Assembly (NCBI GenBank): GCA_022984795.1
Contig: JALIHJ010000042.1
Span: 124,001 to 188,000, forward strand
Direction: 5' to 3'
DNA: 64,000 nt
Source: Fabrea salina
Taxonomy: Eukaryota > Ciliophora > Heterotrichea > Heterotrichida > Fabreidae
Under the pieces are notes generated by a model, which was given only the letters and a program-made list of their open reading frames with translations, was not told the DNA's origin and made no database searches. A program made the translations under genes and the position numbers. Below, one piece after another: positions 1 to 9,138 of the stretch. Within the stretch, counting starts at the first letter, position 1. The number at the start of each line of letters is the position of its first letter.

Positions 1-252
1 GTAGTGAGCATCTCGCCTCGAAACAGAAACTTAATTAACCTTTCACAAGTGCCTGGTTTCCATAGCGAAGCTTCACCGTGCGCTCCGAATTTCAAGCCTT
101 CAACTCGTAAAATCAAGGTAGTGCTGCCTTCGATAAATGACCCTGTGTACACTCCTGATGCTTCTTCTAGTGACTTTTGCTTTCCTAAAGAAAACAGATT
201 GAAAACCAACACCAATAAGCCAAACAGGTCCAACACTCTGTTTGAAATGTAA
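1..252 (+). CDS. 3' end of an unidentified gene (partial)
   Basis: The reading frame is open from the left edge of the window to a TAA at 250-252, giving about 83 residues of a C-terminal end. The start lies outside the window. The visible part is polar and rich in Ser, Asn, Pro and Lys, with no recognisable domain, so it looks like a disordered tail. It ends 28 bp before the stop of the convergent gene on the minus strand, which is the normal spacing here and the main reason for accepting it. It could also be a chance open frame. No function can be assigned. Confidence 0.45.
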   Translation, partial: VVSISPRNRNLINLSQVPGFHSEASPCAPNFKPSTRKIKVVLPSINDPVYTPDASSSDFCFPKENRLKTNTNKPNRSNTLFEM

Positions 253-280
253 CCTTTTATTAAGAAATTTCATGAACTAA

Positions 281-1696
281 CTAACCAAAAGGATTGGTTT
301 GGGCCGGAGGAGCTACATACTGCGGTCTGGAAGAAGGGTTGGGTCTGCGTGGCCTGGGGAAGGCAATTTTTCTTGGTTTGGTTTGTGCAGGGGGTCTGGG
401 TGTGTAGTTGTTTCCTTTTTCTTCTTCGGTTATTTCTGTTTTTGCTTGGTCCTCCTTTTTTTCTGGAAAAGTTTCGGTTATTTGAATACTTTCTTGGGGT
501 TTCGAAGGGGGCTCGATTCCGTTTTCTTCTCTGAACTCTTGAGTTACTTTTTGGGATTCCTGTGGTTCCTGTGGTTTCTGTGGTTCCTGTGGCTCAAGTG
601 GTTCCTGTGGCTCAAGTGGTTCAAATGTTTCAAATGTTTGTAGGAGTTCAGGTGTCTTTTGAGGTTCTTGAAACTCTTGAAGTTCATCTGATTTTGGTGG
701 TTCTTTAAGTTCCTCGAATCCTTCGAGTTCTTCAAGTGGAGGCATAGCGGAGTCAGGTTCCTCATATTCAGGAGGTTTGAGAGTGTCCATTTGAGGGGTG
801 GTTTCAAGCTTAGACAGTTCTTCCCAAATTTTTTTGTGAGAGTCAATGACTGAACTTTCAAAGGAGCATTGTGCTAGGTGGACTTTTTTGAGTTGACTTA
901 GTAGCGTGTCTACCTTAGACTGGATTTCAGGGTCTTGGTGGTGTCTAGGAGCTTCTTGATGGATGTTTTTCATAGTACCAAGTAGCTTTTGCAGAGAGTC
1001 GTATTTTTGGTCTAAGACTGCAGCTGTTTTAGATATTACAGACTCGTCAATGGTTTTTCTGGTGTAGGTTACTGTGGACTTGGAAGTTTTTAAAAGTCTG
1101 TAAAGTAAGTATAACAAAATTAAGTAAAAACTTCCAAAAGCCAACTTGGGGTACTCTCTAAACCTTTTGTAAAGGGTTCCTAAGTAGTCTTCGCTTGACT
1201 CAGCAAAGTTGACTAGTTTCTCTAAAGCACTAGAAAGTTCAAGAATTTCTTTGTTGAAGTCTTGCTTGTCAAAATCTGTTTGTTCTACTTTTTCGAAGCT
1301 CTGATTGGCTTCTTGAGTGGAGTCTACTTGGGGTTCTTCCACAGACTCTACTTCAGCGTCGCTAGTTTCCTCAATTGGCTCTTCAGAGTCCTGTGTTTCT
1401 TGGGTAGGTTCAGCTTGGAAGTCGGTAGTTTCCTCAGCAGGCTTTTGAGTTTCTTCTGCCTCTTGAATGAACTCTTCAATAGGTTGTGCTTGGGGTTCTT
1501 GATACTCCGCAATTTTGCTTGAGTCTTCAGTAACTTGCTTTTGAGTTCCACCAGACTCTAGAATCTGGTCTCCCCATGTTAGCTCTGTGTTATCCAGTTG
1601 ATCTAGATTTGGAGCTCTGAATTCTTGATTTTCAACTGGACTTCCAATAACAACTCCTTTCAGAATTAACAGATGTATGACTAGGAAAGCCTTCAT
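281..1696 (-). CDS. Single-pass membrane protein with Glu/Gln-Pro-rich tail
   Basis: A 471-aa protein. The N-terminus (MKAFLVIHLLILKGVVIG) looks like a signal peptide. It is followed by an acidic Thr/Gln/Glu-rich region to about residue 150 and one hydrophobic segment at about 185-203 (FGSFYLILLYLLYRLL). The C-terminal half contains a helical stretch, then degenerate EPLEPQEP/QKPQEP repeats, and ends in a basic, Pro- and Arg-rich tail. The predicted topology is type I, with the acidic part lumenal or extracellular and the repeat tail cytosolic. The family is not recognised. It lies 11 bp downstream of the CDPK stop on the same strand. Function is unknown; a membrane tether or scaffold is only a guess. 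Confidence 0.8.
   Translation of the reverse strand: MKAFLVIHLLILKGVVIGSPVENQEFRAPNLDQLDNTELTWGDQILESGGTQKQVTEDSSKIAEYQEPQAQPIEEFIQEAEETQKPAEETTDFQAEPTQETQDSEEPIEETSDAEVESVEEPQVDSTQEANQSFEKVEQTDFDKQDFNKEILELSSALEKLVNFAESSEDYLGTLYKRFREYPKLAFGSFYLILLYLLYRLLKTSKSTVTYTRKTIDESVISKTAAVLDQKYDSLQKLLGTMKNIHQEAPRHHQDPEIQSKVDTLLSQLKKVHLAQCSFESSVIDSHKKIWEELSKLETTPQMDTLKPPEYEEPDSAMPPLEELEGFEELKEPPKSDELQEFQEPQKTPELLQTFETFEPLEPQEPLEPQEPQKPQEPQESQKVTQEFREENGIEPPSKPQESIQITETFPEKKEDQAKTEITEEEKGNNYTPRPPAQTKPRKIAFPRPRRPNPSSRPQYVAPPAQTNPFG
553..640 (-). repeat. In-frame 9/15-bp repeat encoding Pro-Gln-Glu units
   Basis: On the plus strand, short units such as GGTTCCTGT and GGCTCAAGTGGTTCCTGT recur. On the minus strand they encode degenerate EPQ/EPL/KPQ units in the tail of the membrane protein. 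The repeat length keeps the frame, as expected for slippage-driven expansion within a coding sequence. Confidence 0.7.
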
Positions 1697-1707
1697 ATTA
1701 AAATTTA

Positions 1708-3162
1708 CTAAATATTTGACATTACAATATCTTGAAACTCTTGAATGTCTATCATTCCGTCTCCGTTTTTATCAACTTCTTTGATTATTTGTTTCCACAC
1801 TTTTTCGTCGTAGGAGCCTCCTTTTTTCAAAATCTTTTTTAGTTCAGAGGCTGAAATCATTCCGTTTCTGTCGCTGTCGAAAACGTTAAAAGCTGCTTTT
1901 AGGCGCTCAGCAGTTAGGTACTTGTTGAAGTCAAAAGAAGCTTTGATGAACTCAGTGTAGTCAATGTACCCGTTTTGGTCAGTGTCCACTTCTCTCATGA
2001 TTTGGTCAGCTTCAGACTCAGCATTAACGACTCCCATGATCATGGAGTACTCAACTAACTCATCCCTGCTCAACTTTCCGTCTCCGTTTCTGTCAATGCT
2101 TCTGAAGACTTGTTTGAGTCTCTTAGTCTCTTTGGCCGACAAAAGCTGCGTTGAAACAAAAGTCTGCACGGCTTCTTTTATTTTGTTGCTGCTGTGGAAG
2201 TTCTTAAGGTTGTTTATAGCCTTGGCCAAAACCTCAGGTTCAGGCAGCACGCGTTGAACAGAGTTGATGATGAAGGGGTGTCCAAGTGCCTCGCTGGAAG
2301 ATATTCGGATTTCATGGGGGCAGAGCAAGTTACGAATTAAGTCTTTGGCAGACTCGCTGATGTGAGGCCAGGGTTCTTTTTGCAAAGAAAACTCTCCTGT
2401 TTTGATCTTAGAAAGCACTTCAGTGTCACCAGATCCGTCAAAAGGAGGATAGCCTGCAAGCAGCACATACATAATGACTCCACAAGACCACAGATCACAC
2501 ATATGGTTGTACTTCTTAGTGAGGACTTCAGGTGCCACATAAAAAGAAGTCCCTATGACTCTTTTTAGCTTTTTGTTTTTCTCATAAAAAGTAGCTGCGC
2601 CAAAGTCTACTAACTTAATGTTCAACAAGTCGTGTTCTTGCTCCAAAAGTATGTTTTCGGGCTTAAGGTCTCTGTGGACTATGTTGTTTTCGTGCAAGTA
2701 AGCCACTGCGGATAGTAGTTGTTGCATAATAGAAGCACACTGGGTTTCTTCAAAGTGTTGTTGCTTGATGACTTCTTCAAAGAGCTCTCCACCTTTGCAG
2801 TGTTCCATTACTATGTAAGTGCGTTGGGAGTTTTCAAAGTACTCATAAGTTCTAACTATGTTAGGGTGTTCCAATGACTTAAGTATTCTGATTTCTTTTT
2901 TAATGTGAGATTTGTTTTGCTGGGAGTTAAACAAATCGTTTCTGAAGATCTTTACAGCCCGAGTTACGCAGAGTTCTTTGTGGTAGCACTGCCTTACTTC
3001 GGCAAATCCCCCTACACCTAGAGTCGACCCTAGTCTGTATACTTTGTGGAAGTTGTTTTCGTTACTGGTTATGAAGCATTTTGCGTTGATTCTGATTTCT
3101 TCAGGCTGTTTCACCTCGTGTTTGAGCTCTTTGAGTTTATTCTTGTTTAAAGCACAACCCAT
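1708..3162 (-). CDS. Calcium-dependent protein kinase (CDPK)
   Basis: A 484-aa protein with the canonical CDPK layout. The MGC N-terminus is suited to N-myristoylation and palmitoylation, so plasma-membrane attachment is likely. The Ser/Thr kinase domain spans about residues 42-300, with GVGGFAEV loop, VAIK-type lysine (AVKIF), HRDLKPEN catalytic loop, DFGAATF and APEVL. A junction helix follows, then four EF-hands with intact loops: DRNGDGKLSRDE, DTDQNGYIDYTE, DSDRNGMISASE and DKNGDGMIDIQE. Calcium binding is expected to relieve the autoinhibitory junction. CDPKs are typical of ciliates, apicomplexans and plants. It is uninterrupted and 7 bp from the next gene on the same strand. The kinase call is firm; the substrate is unknown. 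Confidence 0.97.
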   Translation of the reverse strand: MGCALNKNKLKELKHEVKQPEEIRINAKCFITSNENNFHKVYRLGSTLGVGGFAEVRQCYHKELCVTRAVKIFRNDLFNSQQNKSHIKKEIRILKSLEHPNIVRTYEYFENSQRTYIVMEHCKGGELFEEVIKQQHFEETQCASIMQQLLSAVAYLHENNIVHRDLKPENILLEQEHDLLNIKLVDFGAATFYEKNKKLKRVIGTSFYVAPEVLTKKYNHMCDLWSCGVIMYVLLAGYPPFDGSGDTEVLSKIKTGEFSLQKEPWPHISESAKDLIRNLLCPHEIRISSSEALGHPFIINSVQRVLPEPEVLAKAINNLKNFHSSNKIKEAVQTFVSTQLLSAKETKRLKQVFRSIDRNGDGKLSRDELVEYSMIMGVVNAESEADQIMREVDTDQNGYIDYTEFIKASFDFNKYLTAERLKAAFNVFDSDRNGMISASELKKILKKGGSYDEKVWKQIIKEVDKNGDGMIDIQEFQDIVMSNI

Positions 3163-3169
3163 TTATAAC

Positions 3170-4399
3170 TTACTTATTAGTTTTACAAGTGGTCACCTTG
3201 CCTTTTCTGACTCTGGCAAGTTTATTTTTGAGCTCAGTTACTTTTTCATTGCTTTCTAAAAGTGCTTTTTGGTACTTTTCACTTAGGTACTTAAAGTCTT
3301 TTTCAAAGTTTTCTTTTAGAATCTGGTGTTTTTTGTTCGTGGTTTGTTTAAAGTAGTTAAGGTCTTGTTTTAGTTTTTTGAGGGCTGAGTAGTACTTAGT
3401 TACTAGTTCCTGTGTTTTTTCTTTCCAAGAGTTAGAGTCGGTTGGGGTTTCTTGGGTTTTTATGTGGTGTTGGAGAGTGATTATTTCTTTTTTGAGTTCT
3501 TCGTTGATCTCTTCAAGTATCTTAATGTGGTGCTTGTTTTCGTCTTCAACTTCTTTTCTAGTATTGGTTTTGCACTTAGATAAGTTTTCAGTGAGTTTGG
3601 AGTTTTCTTGTTCAAGTTGTTTGTTTCTTTTATTGAGGTCTTCAATCATCTGAGCTAGTTTGTGATTTTCTTGTTGGTGTTTTTTGTGGGATTTTTGTTG
3701 GAGATCTGAAATTTGGTTCCTTAGTTCAGAGATTTTAGAGTCTTTTTCTTGTAACAAAGCAGAGATTTCTGAGATTCTAGACTCCTTTTTTTTAACTTCT
3801 TGGGTGCTTGCTTTTAGTTTTTTTTCTAGTATGTTTAGTTCTTCGTTAAGTATGGTTTGGTGATTTTCTTTTTGTTTTTCAAGTTGTTTTTCTAGACTCC
3901 GGACGTTGGTTTTTAAGTGTTTTAGGTTTTCTTTGTACTGTTGGTTAGTTACTTCTGAACTGTTCATTAAAGACTCATACTGCTTTTTAATGATTTCTTC
4001 ACTTAGTTTGTAAGAGTGCATTTGGGTGTTTAGTTCAAATAACTCAAACTCTAACTCTTGGACTTTTTTTTGAAGCGAGTTAGACTCTTTGTTGTATTTT
4101 TCTGAGTGTTCTTTTCGGGTTTCTTTGAGTTTTTCTAGGTAGTAGTTGAACTGTTGGTTCCTTAGGTCTTCTAGTTCACAAGAGTGCTTCTGGGCTAGTT
4201 CTTGTAGGATCTTGTTGTGCTCATACAAAGAAATGTACTGTTGGGCTTTGATAGAACTCGGCGGGTCTTCAATTTTAAACTGGGGAAGTTCTTTAGCTGG
4301 AGTAATTGTAAAGTGAGTGCTTGAGTCTAACTCTTCTTGTGCCCTGAAGGTTTCGATTTCTGCTCTTTTAAAGATTGCTTCTCGGTGCTCTTTGTCCAT
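3170..4399 (-). CDS. Coiled-coil protein
   Basis: A 409-aa protein that is almost entirely predicted coiled coil from about residue 55 to 395. It is rich in Lys, Glu, Gln and Leu heptads, and its N-terminus is polar. It has no transmembrane segment or enzyme motif. The last residues are basic (KNKLARVRKGK). It starts 11 bp after the COPB2 stop and ends 7 bp before the CDPK start, all on the minus strand. The family cannot be named from sequence alone; a cytoskeletal or basal-body component would suit a ciliate, but that is inference. Confidence 0.85.
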   Translation of the reverse strand: MDKEHREAIFKRAEIETFRAQEELDSSTHFTITPAKELPQFKIEDPPSSIKAQQYISLYEHNKILQELAQKHSCELEDLRNQQFNYYLEKLKETRKEHSEKYNKESNSLQKKVQELEFELFELNTQMHSYKLSEEIIKKQYESLMNSSEVTNQQYKENLKHLKTNVRSLEKQLEKQKENHQTILNEELNILEKKLKASTQEVKKKESRISEISALLQEKDSKISELRNQISDLQQKSHKKHQQENHKLAQMIEDLNKRNKQLEQENSKLTENLSKCKTNTRKEVEDENKHHIKILEEINEELKKEIITLQHHIKTQETPTDSNSWKEKTQELVTKYYSALKKLKQDLNYFKQTTNKKHQILKENFEKDFKYLSEKYQKALLESNEKVTELKNKLARVRKGKVTTCKTNK

Positions 4400-4410
4400 G
4401 TTACTAATTA

Positions 4411-6990
4411 TTAAGCCATTTCGAAAGGATCCTCAGGACATTCAGGGGCTTCGTGTATGATGCTATCGAAGTCTGCAGTTTCGTCTTCCTTAACTAAGTC
4501 TAGCACGTCGTAGTTGAACAGGTTCATCACATTGAAGTACTCACTAGCTTCGTATTTCTTGTCGTAGAATTCTAAAAGTTTCTTTTCTGTCTTTGTGCCT
4601 ACAGAGAGTTCTTGGAATTTCTGAGGGAACTCTGTAGGGTCGCACAAGGACTCAGCTGCAACCTCTGAAACACTGCTTAGTTCTTGCTTCCACTTTTTAA
4701 CTACACTTGAAATCTTAGAAGGACAGTAACTCCTTGCAAAAAAAGCAGCTTCTGGAACCCTGCCTGAGTTCACCAAGCAGTCAATGCACTTCTCCACGTC
4801 TTTCATAGTGAAGTAGCAAACAAAAGCAATATTCATTTTACCTGCTTCGAAACTGTGATCAGCTAGTTTCCTAAGTTTGTCTTCAATGCCTAAACTAGTG
4901 TAGAGTAGCAAAAGTCCATTCCAGTCTTTAGATTTCCACATGCAACTTTCTGCAAGTTCAAACTCTCCTGAAAGCAGTGCTAAGTCTCCTACCATTTTCC
5001 ACTTGTCACCTGCTTCAGAGTCACTAGCTGCAATTTGGTAAGCTTCTGAAAGGTCATTTAGTTGTAAAGACAGTTCAAACTTGTGGTCTTTGTCTTTAGT
5101 GATTGCCATAGCTTCTTCTTTGTAACCCAGGTTGTCTAAGAACTTTGCGCACTTGTTGTGGTAAGACTCTGGAATTGAAGGAAAGATCATTTCTGCCTTT
5201 TCAAAGTCTTCCTGGACCACTGCTATTTGGTAGTCTATGAAACTAGGCGTAACTCCATAACTAAGCACGTTTCTGTTTGAGTCCATTAAGTAAACCCTGG
5301 CTTGTTGTGGAATGTACCCTAAAAGGTACATTTTTTTGTCCAAGTTAACTATTGGCATTTGCTTGCCTGCAAGGCAGTAGTTGAGTTTATGTGAACTTGT
5401 TGTATAAATAAAGCAGTCACTCAGCCATATTCCAGACACTACATTTTCTAAGATTTCATACTGCATTTCAAAGGCTTCTTCAATGCCTTCTTCGTCCTCA
5501 AAACCTGAGGCAATCACTTCGGGGAAGTACTTCAGAACAAAAAAGTTCTCTTCCAAAACTATTGCAATGTAGTTTCCTGACTCAGACCAGTAAACTTGTT
5601 TTGGCGAAACGTTAATTCTGCGAATGAGTTTTCCTGTAGTCCACTCAACGAAGTCAATGCACTCGTCTCCTCTTACTCCTAACAAGTTCCCTCCAAATAT
5701 TCCTTCTAAACTAAACCCAGGCCTGTAGCTAGCTTTTTCTTCGGAGTCACGCATCACCTTTACGCTGTTTCCGTTCCGAATGGCAAACTCGTTAGAATTA
5801 CTCCAAACGAACTCTTGTGCTTGACCGTAACCTTGGTTTCTAAAAGCTCTTGAAGACTTAATTACGTACTCTCCGTCTCCACACAAAGCAAAGCTCCTAC
5901 CATTGGGACTGTGCTTAATGAACTGTGGAAAGAACTCACAAGTTTCAGTTTCTCTAGCTACCAAAGGAACTGTTTCTCCATCTTGGATTTCGCTTTCGTT
6001 AATCCTTAAGTTGGCTGACTGGATGTCGTTATTTGTCACCCAAATCAAGTACCCATTATTTGTCATAGAAGCAAGCGGTTCGTCACTTCCTAGTTTCACA
6101 ACTACAGTGCCTTCGTCAAACCCCAAAGCTAAAAGTTTAGTTCCTTGCAAGCTGCTTTGGGCCCAGGCTCTTTCCATTCCGTAGTTAAGAGTTGTTTCTA
6201 GTCTAAAAGTTGTGCTGTGCCAAATCTTAACAGAGGAGTCTTCACTGGTCGAAACAATAAGTGGAAGGTCAGGGTAAAAACTCACTGAAGAAATGTTGTG
6301 GTGGTGCCCTGACAAAGTGTGGATGCACTGCTTGGTTTGGTAGTCCCAAATGTTGATTTTCATATCGTCGCCTCCACTCACGAGGTAAGGCTTGTCCACA
6401 GAAGGAAAGTAGTCCACGCAGTTCACTCCTTGAGTGTGTCCTGAAAGAGTTGAGTGAGTCCCTGTGCTGCCACCAATGCCCCAAATTTTAATAGTTCTGT
6501 CCAAACTAGCAGTTGCGAAGCTTGAAAAGTCCTTAGGATTGAGTGCAATTTGCATAACGTAGTGTCCGTGGCCTTCATAAGTCCTTTTTTCTTCCCAGTT
6601 GTTTTCCCAGTCCCAAAGCTTTATTAAGCAGTCATCTGAAGAAGTTATGATGTAAGGCAGTGTAGGGTGCACCACTACGCTTCGAATGTAATCGTCGTGC
6701 GCTGCAAAGGTTCTGAGCTTTTCTAAAGTGTTGTAGTTGTAAACTCGGATGTTTTTGTCGTCAGACCCAACCACTAGCCAGTGAGTGCGGACTATGAACT
6801 TAGCACAACGCACTGGGAAGTTAGACACCTCAAAAGACTTAAGCACAGCTTGTGTGATGTAGTCGTGCACAAGAATGTTCCCACTGTAAAGTCCAGAGAG
6901 CACCCAAGGCTGAGTCGGGTGCACTTCCACACACTTAACTCTTTCGCTTCTGCTTGAAAGTTTCTTTTTGATGTCGAGCCTCAGTGGCAT
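4411..6990 (-). CDS. COPB2: Coatomer subunit beta' (COPB2/Sec27)
   Basis: An 859-aa protein, close to the usual ~900 aa. It opens with MPLRLDIKKKLSSRSERVK, as in beta'-COP. Two WD40 propellers follow (first about residues 10-300, second about 320-590, with clear units such as SVVVHPTLPYIITSSDD and HYVMQIALNPKD). Then comes an alpha-solenoid region with motifs typical of the coatomer WD-associated region (AIVQEDFEKAE-like, MAITKDKDHKFELSLQL). The protein is part of the COPI coat that retrieves cargo from Golgi to ER. The N-terminal propeller binds dilysine signals. The ATG is fixed by a divergent gene only 22 bp away. No intron is evident. Confidence 0.96.
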   Translation of the reverse strand: MPLRLDIKKKLSSRSERVKCVEVHPTQPWVLSGLYSGNILVHDYITQAVLKSFEVSNFPVRCAKFIVRTHWLVVGSDDKNIRVYNYNTLEKLRTFAAHDDYIRSVVVHPTLPYIITSSDDCLIKLWDWENNWEEKRTYEGHGHYVMQIALNPKDFSSFATASLDRTIKIWGIGGSTGTHSTLSGHTQGVNCVDYFPSVDKPYLVSGGDDMKINIWDYQTKQCIHTLSGHHHNISSVSFYPDLPLIVSTSEDSSVKIWHSTTFRLETTLNYGMERAWAQSSLQGTKLLALGFDEGTVVVKLGSDEPLASMTNNGYLIWVTNNDIQSANLRINESEIQDGETVPLVARETETCEFFPQFIKHSPNGRSFALCGDGEYVIKSSRAFRNQGYGQAQEFVWSNSNEFAIRNGNSVKVMRDSEEKASYRPGFSLEGIFGGNLLGVRGDECIDFVEWTTGKLIRRINVSPKQVYWSESGNYIAIVLEENFFVLKYFPEVIASGFEDEEGIEEAFEMQYEILENVVSGIWLSDCFIYTTSSHKLNYCLAGKQMPIVNLDKKMYLLGYIPQQARVYLMDSNRNVLSYGVTPSFIDYQIAVVQEDFEKAEMIFPSIPESYHNKCAKFLDNLGYKEEAMAITKDKDHKFELSLQLNDLSEAYQIAASDSEAGDKWKMVGDLALLSGEFELAESCMWKSKDWNGLLLLYTSLGIEDKLRKLADHSFEAGKMNIAFVCYFTMKDVEKCIDCLVNSGRVPEAAFFARSYCPSKISSVVKKWKQELSSVSEVAAESLCDPTEFPQKFQELSVGTKTEKKLLEFYDKKYEASEYFNVMNLFNYDVLDLVKEDETADFDSIIHEAPECPEDPFEMA

Positions 6991-7012
6991 TTTATTTTTA
7001 TGAGTAGTAATT
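6991..7012. promoter_or_regulatory. 22-bp bidirectional spacer COPB2/PAM16
   Basis: Only 22 bp separate the divergent start codons of COPB2 and PAM16. The stretch is A/T-rich with a TTTATTTTTATGAG core. Both transcripts must start inside it or inside the opposite coding region, so promoter elements probably overlap coding sequence. Confidence 0.5.
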
Positions 7013-7435
7013 ATGTCTTACTTCATCCTTTTCAAAGACTGCTTTCTTCCCCAAGTTAAGCTTATGTACTCCGTCAACAGAAACTTCGCGAAGAACTTTT
7101 TTAAAAGTAAACTATACTTAGGGTCCTCCGGTAAAGCCCAGGAATTTACAGGCACCAAAGAAACCACTGAAGAAGCCCATAAGAAAGGACTGATGTCTAT
7201 TGAAGACGCCCTCAGCATACTGGAATGCGAAAAAGACTACACACCTGAAAGAGTCCAAGAAAGGTATGAAAGGCTCCTTAAGATCAACGACCCTGCAAAC
7301 GGAGGTTCCTTCTTTTTGCAGTGCAAAATCATTGGAGCCAGGAAGACTCTGCTCGGAAGCATACAAAAGGAAGAAGAACCCCAAGAAGAAAAGCCACAAG
7401 AAGAAAAACCCCAAGAAGAAAAACCCGATAAGTAG
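7013..7435 (+). CDS. PAM16: Mitochondrial import motor subunit PAM16/TIM16
   Basis: A 140-aa protein. Residues about 62-120 form the degenerate J-like domain of PAM16: SIEDALSILE, then YERLLKIND and the hallmark GGSFFLQCKIIGA. The HPD motif of true J-proteins is replaced by DPANGG, as expected for PAM16, which pairs with PAM18 to restrain mtHsp70 at the TIM23 channel on the matrix side. The N-terminal 50 residues contain a basic, hydrophobic stretch suited to mitochondrial targeting. The C-terminus carries three tandem PQEEK units (about 7378-7428), not a usual feature. It ends 6 bp before the GET3 start. The family call rests on the J-like core. Confidence 0.85.
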   Translation: MSYFILFKDCFLPQVKLMYSVNRNFAKNFFKSKLYLGSSGKAQEFTGTKETTEEAHKKGLMSIEDALSILECEKDYTPERVQERYERLLKINDPANGGSFFLQCKIIGARKTLLGSIQKEEEPQEEKPQEEKPQEEKPDK

Positions 7436-7441
7436 TTATAA

Positions 7442-8401
7442 ATGGAACTCGAACCATCTTTGGGGGCTATTGTGGAAACTACAAGCTTGAAATGGATCTT
7501 TGTAGGGGGCAAAGGCGGAGTAGGCAAAACCACTACAGCAGCAAGTCTAAGCACGCTTTTAGCTGAGCACAGAGACTCAGTACTGATCATATCAACAGAC
7601 CCTGCTCACAACTTAAGTGACGCTTTCAACCAACAACTTTCAGACACCCCCACTCAAATTGAAGGAGTGCCTAACTTGTACGCTATGGAAGTAAAACCCA
7701 AAATAAGGACAGACAGCTTGGAGTTGCCAGAAGTACTAGGCATGGAGTCTGACCAAGCCACCAGAGACCTTCTAGGAGAAATCGTAAACTCCATTCCTGG
7801 AATAGACGAAGCCATGAGCTTTTCTGAGTTGCTTCGTATGGTGCAAAACATGACCTTTGACATAGTGGTGTTTGACACAGCACCTACTGGGCACACCATG
7901 CGGCTACTTAACTTTCCGACAATACTTGACAAAGGTCTTGCAAAAGTTGTTTCACTCAAACAAAGCTTAGGTTCTTTAATGACACAAATGTCTTCTTTGA
8001 TGGGAAGAGCTGACAACTTCTATGACTCAGCTTTTGAAAAACTAGAGCAGATGAAAGAAGTCATTGAAATAGTGCGGAAGCAGTTCCAAGACCCCTCAAT
8101 TACTACTTTTGTAGCAGTCTGCATACCAGAGTTCCTTTCTATTTACGAAACCGAAAGGTTGGTGGTGGAGTTAGCTAACTTCAACATAGATATAGGCCAC
8201 ATTGTAGTTAACCAAGTTCTGTACCCAGAAGACGAATGCAGAATGTGCAAAGCCAGAGAAGGCATGCAGAAAAAGTACCTAGAGCAGATCTACGACATGT
8301 ACGACGACTTCCACATAGTGAAAACTCCTTTGCTGGACGAAGAAGTCAGAGGCATTGACAGACTTAGAACTTTCAGTAGGTTTTTAATGGGTTATAAGTG
8401 A
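7442..8401 (+). CDS. GET3: ATPase GET3/ASNA1 (tail-anchored protein targeting)
   Basis: A 319-aa protein. It has a deviant Walker A motif, GKGGVGKTT, at about residues 23-31. It also has STDPAHNLSDAF (switch I region), DTAPTGHTMRLL (A-loop, about 144-155), and a CxxC zinc pair in ECRMCKA near residue 263. These define Get3/TRC40, the cytosolic homodimeric ATPase that carries tail-anchored proteins to the ER. The C-terminus is shorter than some orthologues. The stop is TGA at 8399-8401, and the last 10 bp overlap the end of the convergent SF-assemblin gene. This supports TGA being a true stop in this genome. Confidence 0.96.
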   Translation: MELEPSLGAIVETTSLKWIFVGGKGGVGKTTTAASLSTLLAEHRDSVLIISTDPAHNLSDAFNQQLSDTPTQIEGVPNLYAMEVKPKIRTDSLELPEVLGMESDQATRDLLGEIVNSIPGIDEAMSFSELLRMVQNMTFDIVVFDTAPTGHTMRLLNFPTILDKGLAKVVSLKQSLGSLMTQMSSLMGRADNFYDSAFEKLEQMKEVIEIVRKQFQDPSITTFVAVCIPEFLSIYETERLVVELANFNIDIGHIVVNQVLYPEDECRMCKAREGMQKKYLEQIYDMYDDFHIVKTPLLDEEVRGIDRLRTFSRFLMGYK

Positions 8402-9138
8402 GAAGCCTCGTTTAATTTACTGCAAGTTGCTTCAAGCAGAGCTAGTAAGTTTTCTTCAGTAGTTTCTCTTTCGTTTCTTTCTTTTTCGATTTCTTCTCTG
8501 AGTCCAGCAACTACTTCTTTAAGGTATTCCACAAGGGACTCCTCTGACTCTTCCCTTTGTTTCTTTTCGTAGTAGTAAGCTGAGTAAAGGTTCTCTAGGT
8601 CTTCGTTGAACTGTTTAAAAATTGCTGTTTCCATCTGTTCTCTGTCTTCGGACTCAGCTGTAAGGGCTTCGTGGATCTTAGGAATGTCTACTTCTAAGTA
8701 CTGCTGAAGGGTTTCTATGCTTTCTTGTCTAAGTTGGCTTTCTTTGTTGAGTTCTTTGTTGATCACGTTGGTTTTTTCTTGTATTTGGTTAAGTATTTTT
8801 TGTTCGGCTTCTTTGCGAGTGCTGAATTCTGTTTCGAGCAAGTTGCGCATTCTAGCTTCCATAGATTGGATTTCTTTAGTTTTTTCGTCAGAAATGGACT
8901 CTCTGAATTTAGCTTCTTCTTCTATTTGGTTTTCGAGTTTGGCTAAGTGGTCTTTGAGGGTGTTAAACTTTTTGTTGGCTTGTTCTTGGAATTCAGAAAA
9001 ACCGTCTTCGGTTTGCTTAAGTTTGGAGTCGAAACCTTGGGTGTTTTGGACTCTGTGTGAGTCTAGTTTTTGTTGCAGAGAAGATAACCTTTCAGATAGC
9101 CTTGATATTCTTTCGTCGTGGACTGTAGTTTTGCTCAT
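8392..9138 (-). CDS. SF-assemblin/beta-giardin family protein
   Basis: A 248-aa protein with a short non-helical head (MSKTTVHDERISRLSERL) and a continuous coiled-coil rod. The rod contains motifs of the SF-assemblin family, such as KLENQIEEEAKFRESI, RKEAEQKIL and KERNERETTEENLLALLE. SF-assemblins form 2-nm filaments of striated fibres attached to basal bodies, and ciliates carry expanded sets linked to kinetodesmal or striated rootlets. Its stop overlaps the GET3 stop by 10 bp, and its start is 18 bp from that of VPS51. The family call is good; the exact structure it builds in this cell is not visible. Confidence 0.88.
   Translation of the reverse strand: MSKTTVHDERISRLSERLSSLQQKLDSHRVQNTQGFDSKLKQTEDGFSEFQEQANKKFNTLKDHLAKLENQIEEEAKFRESISDEKTKEIQSMEARMRNLLETEFSTRKEAEQKILNQIQEKTNVINKELNKESQLRQESIETLQQYLEVDIPKIHEALTAESEDREQMETAIFKQFNEDLENLYSAYYYEKKQREESEESLVEYLKEVVAGLREEIEKERNERETTEENLLALLEATCSKLNEASHL

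Noticed and set aside
8399-8401. TGA as a sense codon (as in Blepharisma)
   Set aside because: Reading through the GET3 TGA would run antisense through the SF-assemblin gene, and the decayed WD40 copy also ends with TGA where its paralogue ends with TAA. No conserved TGA at a Trp or Cys position was seen.
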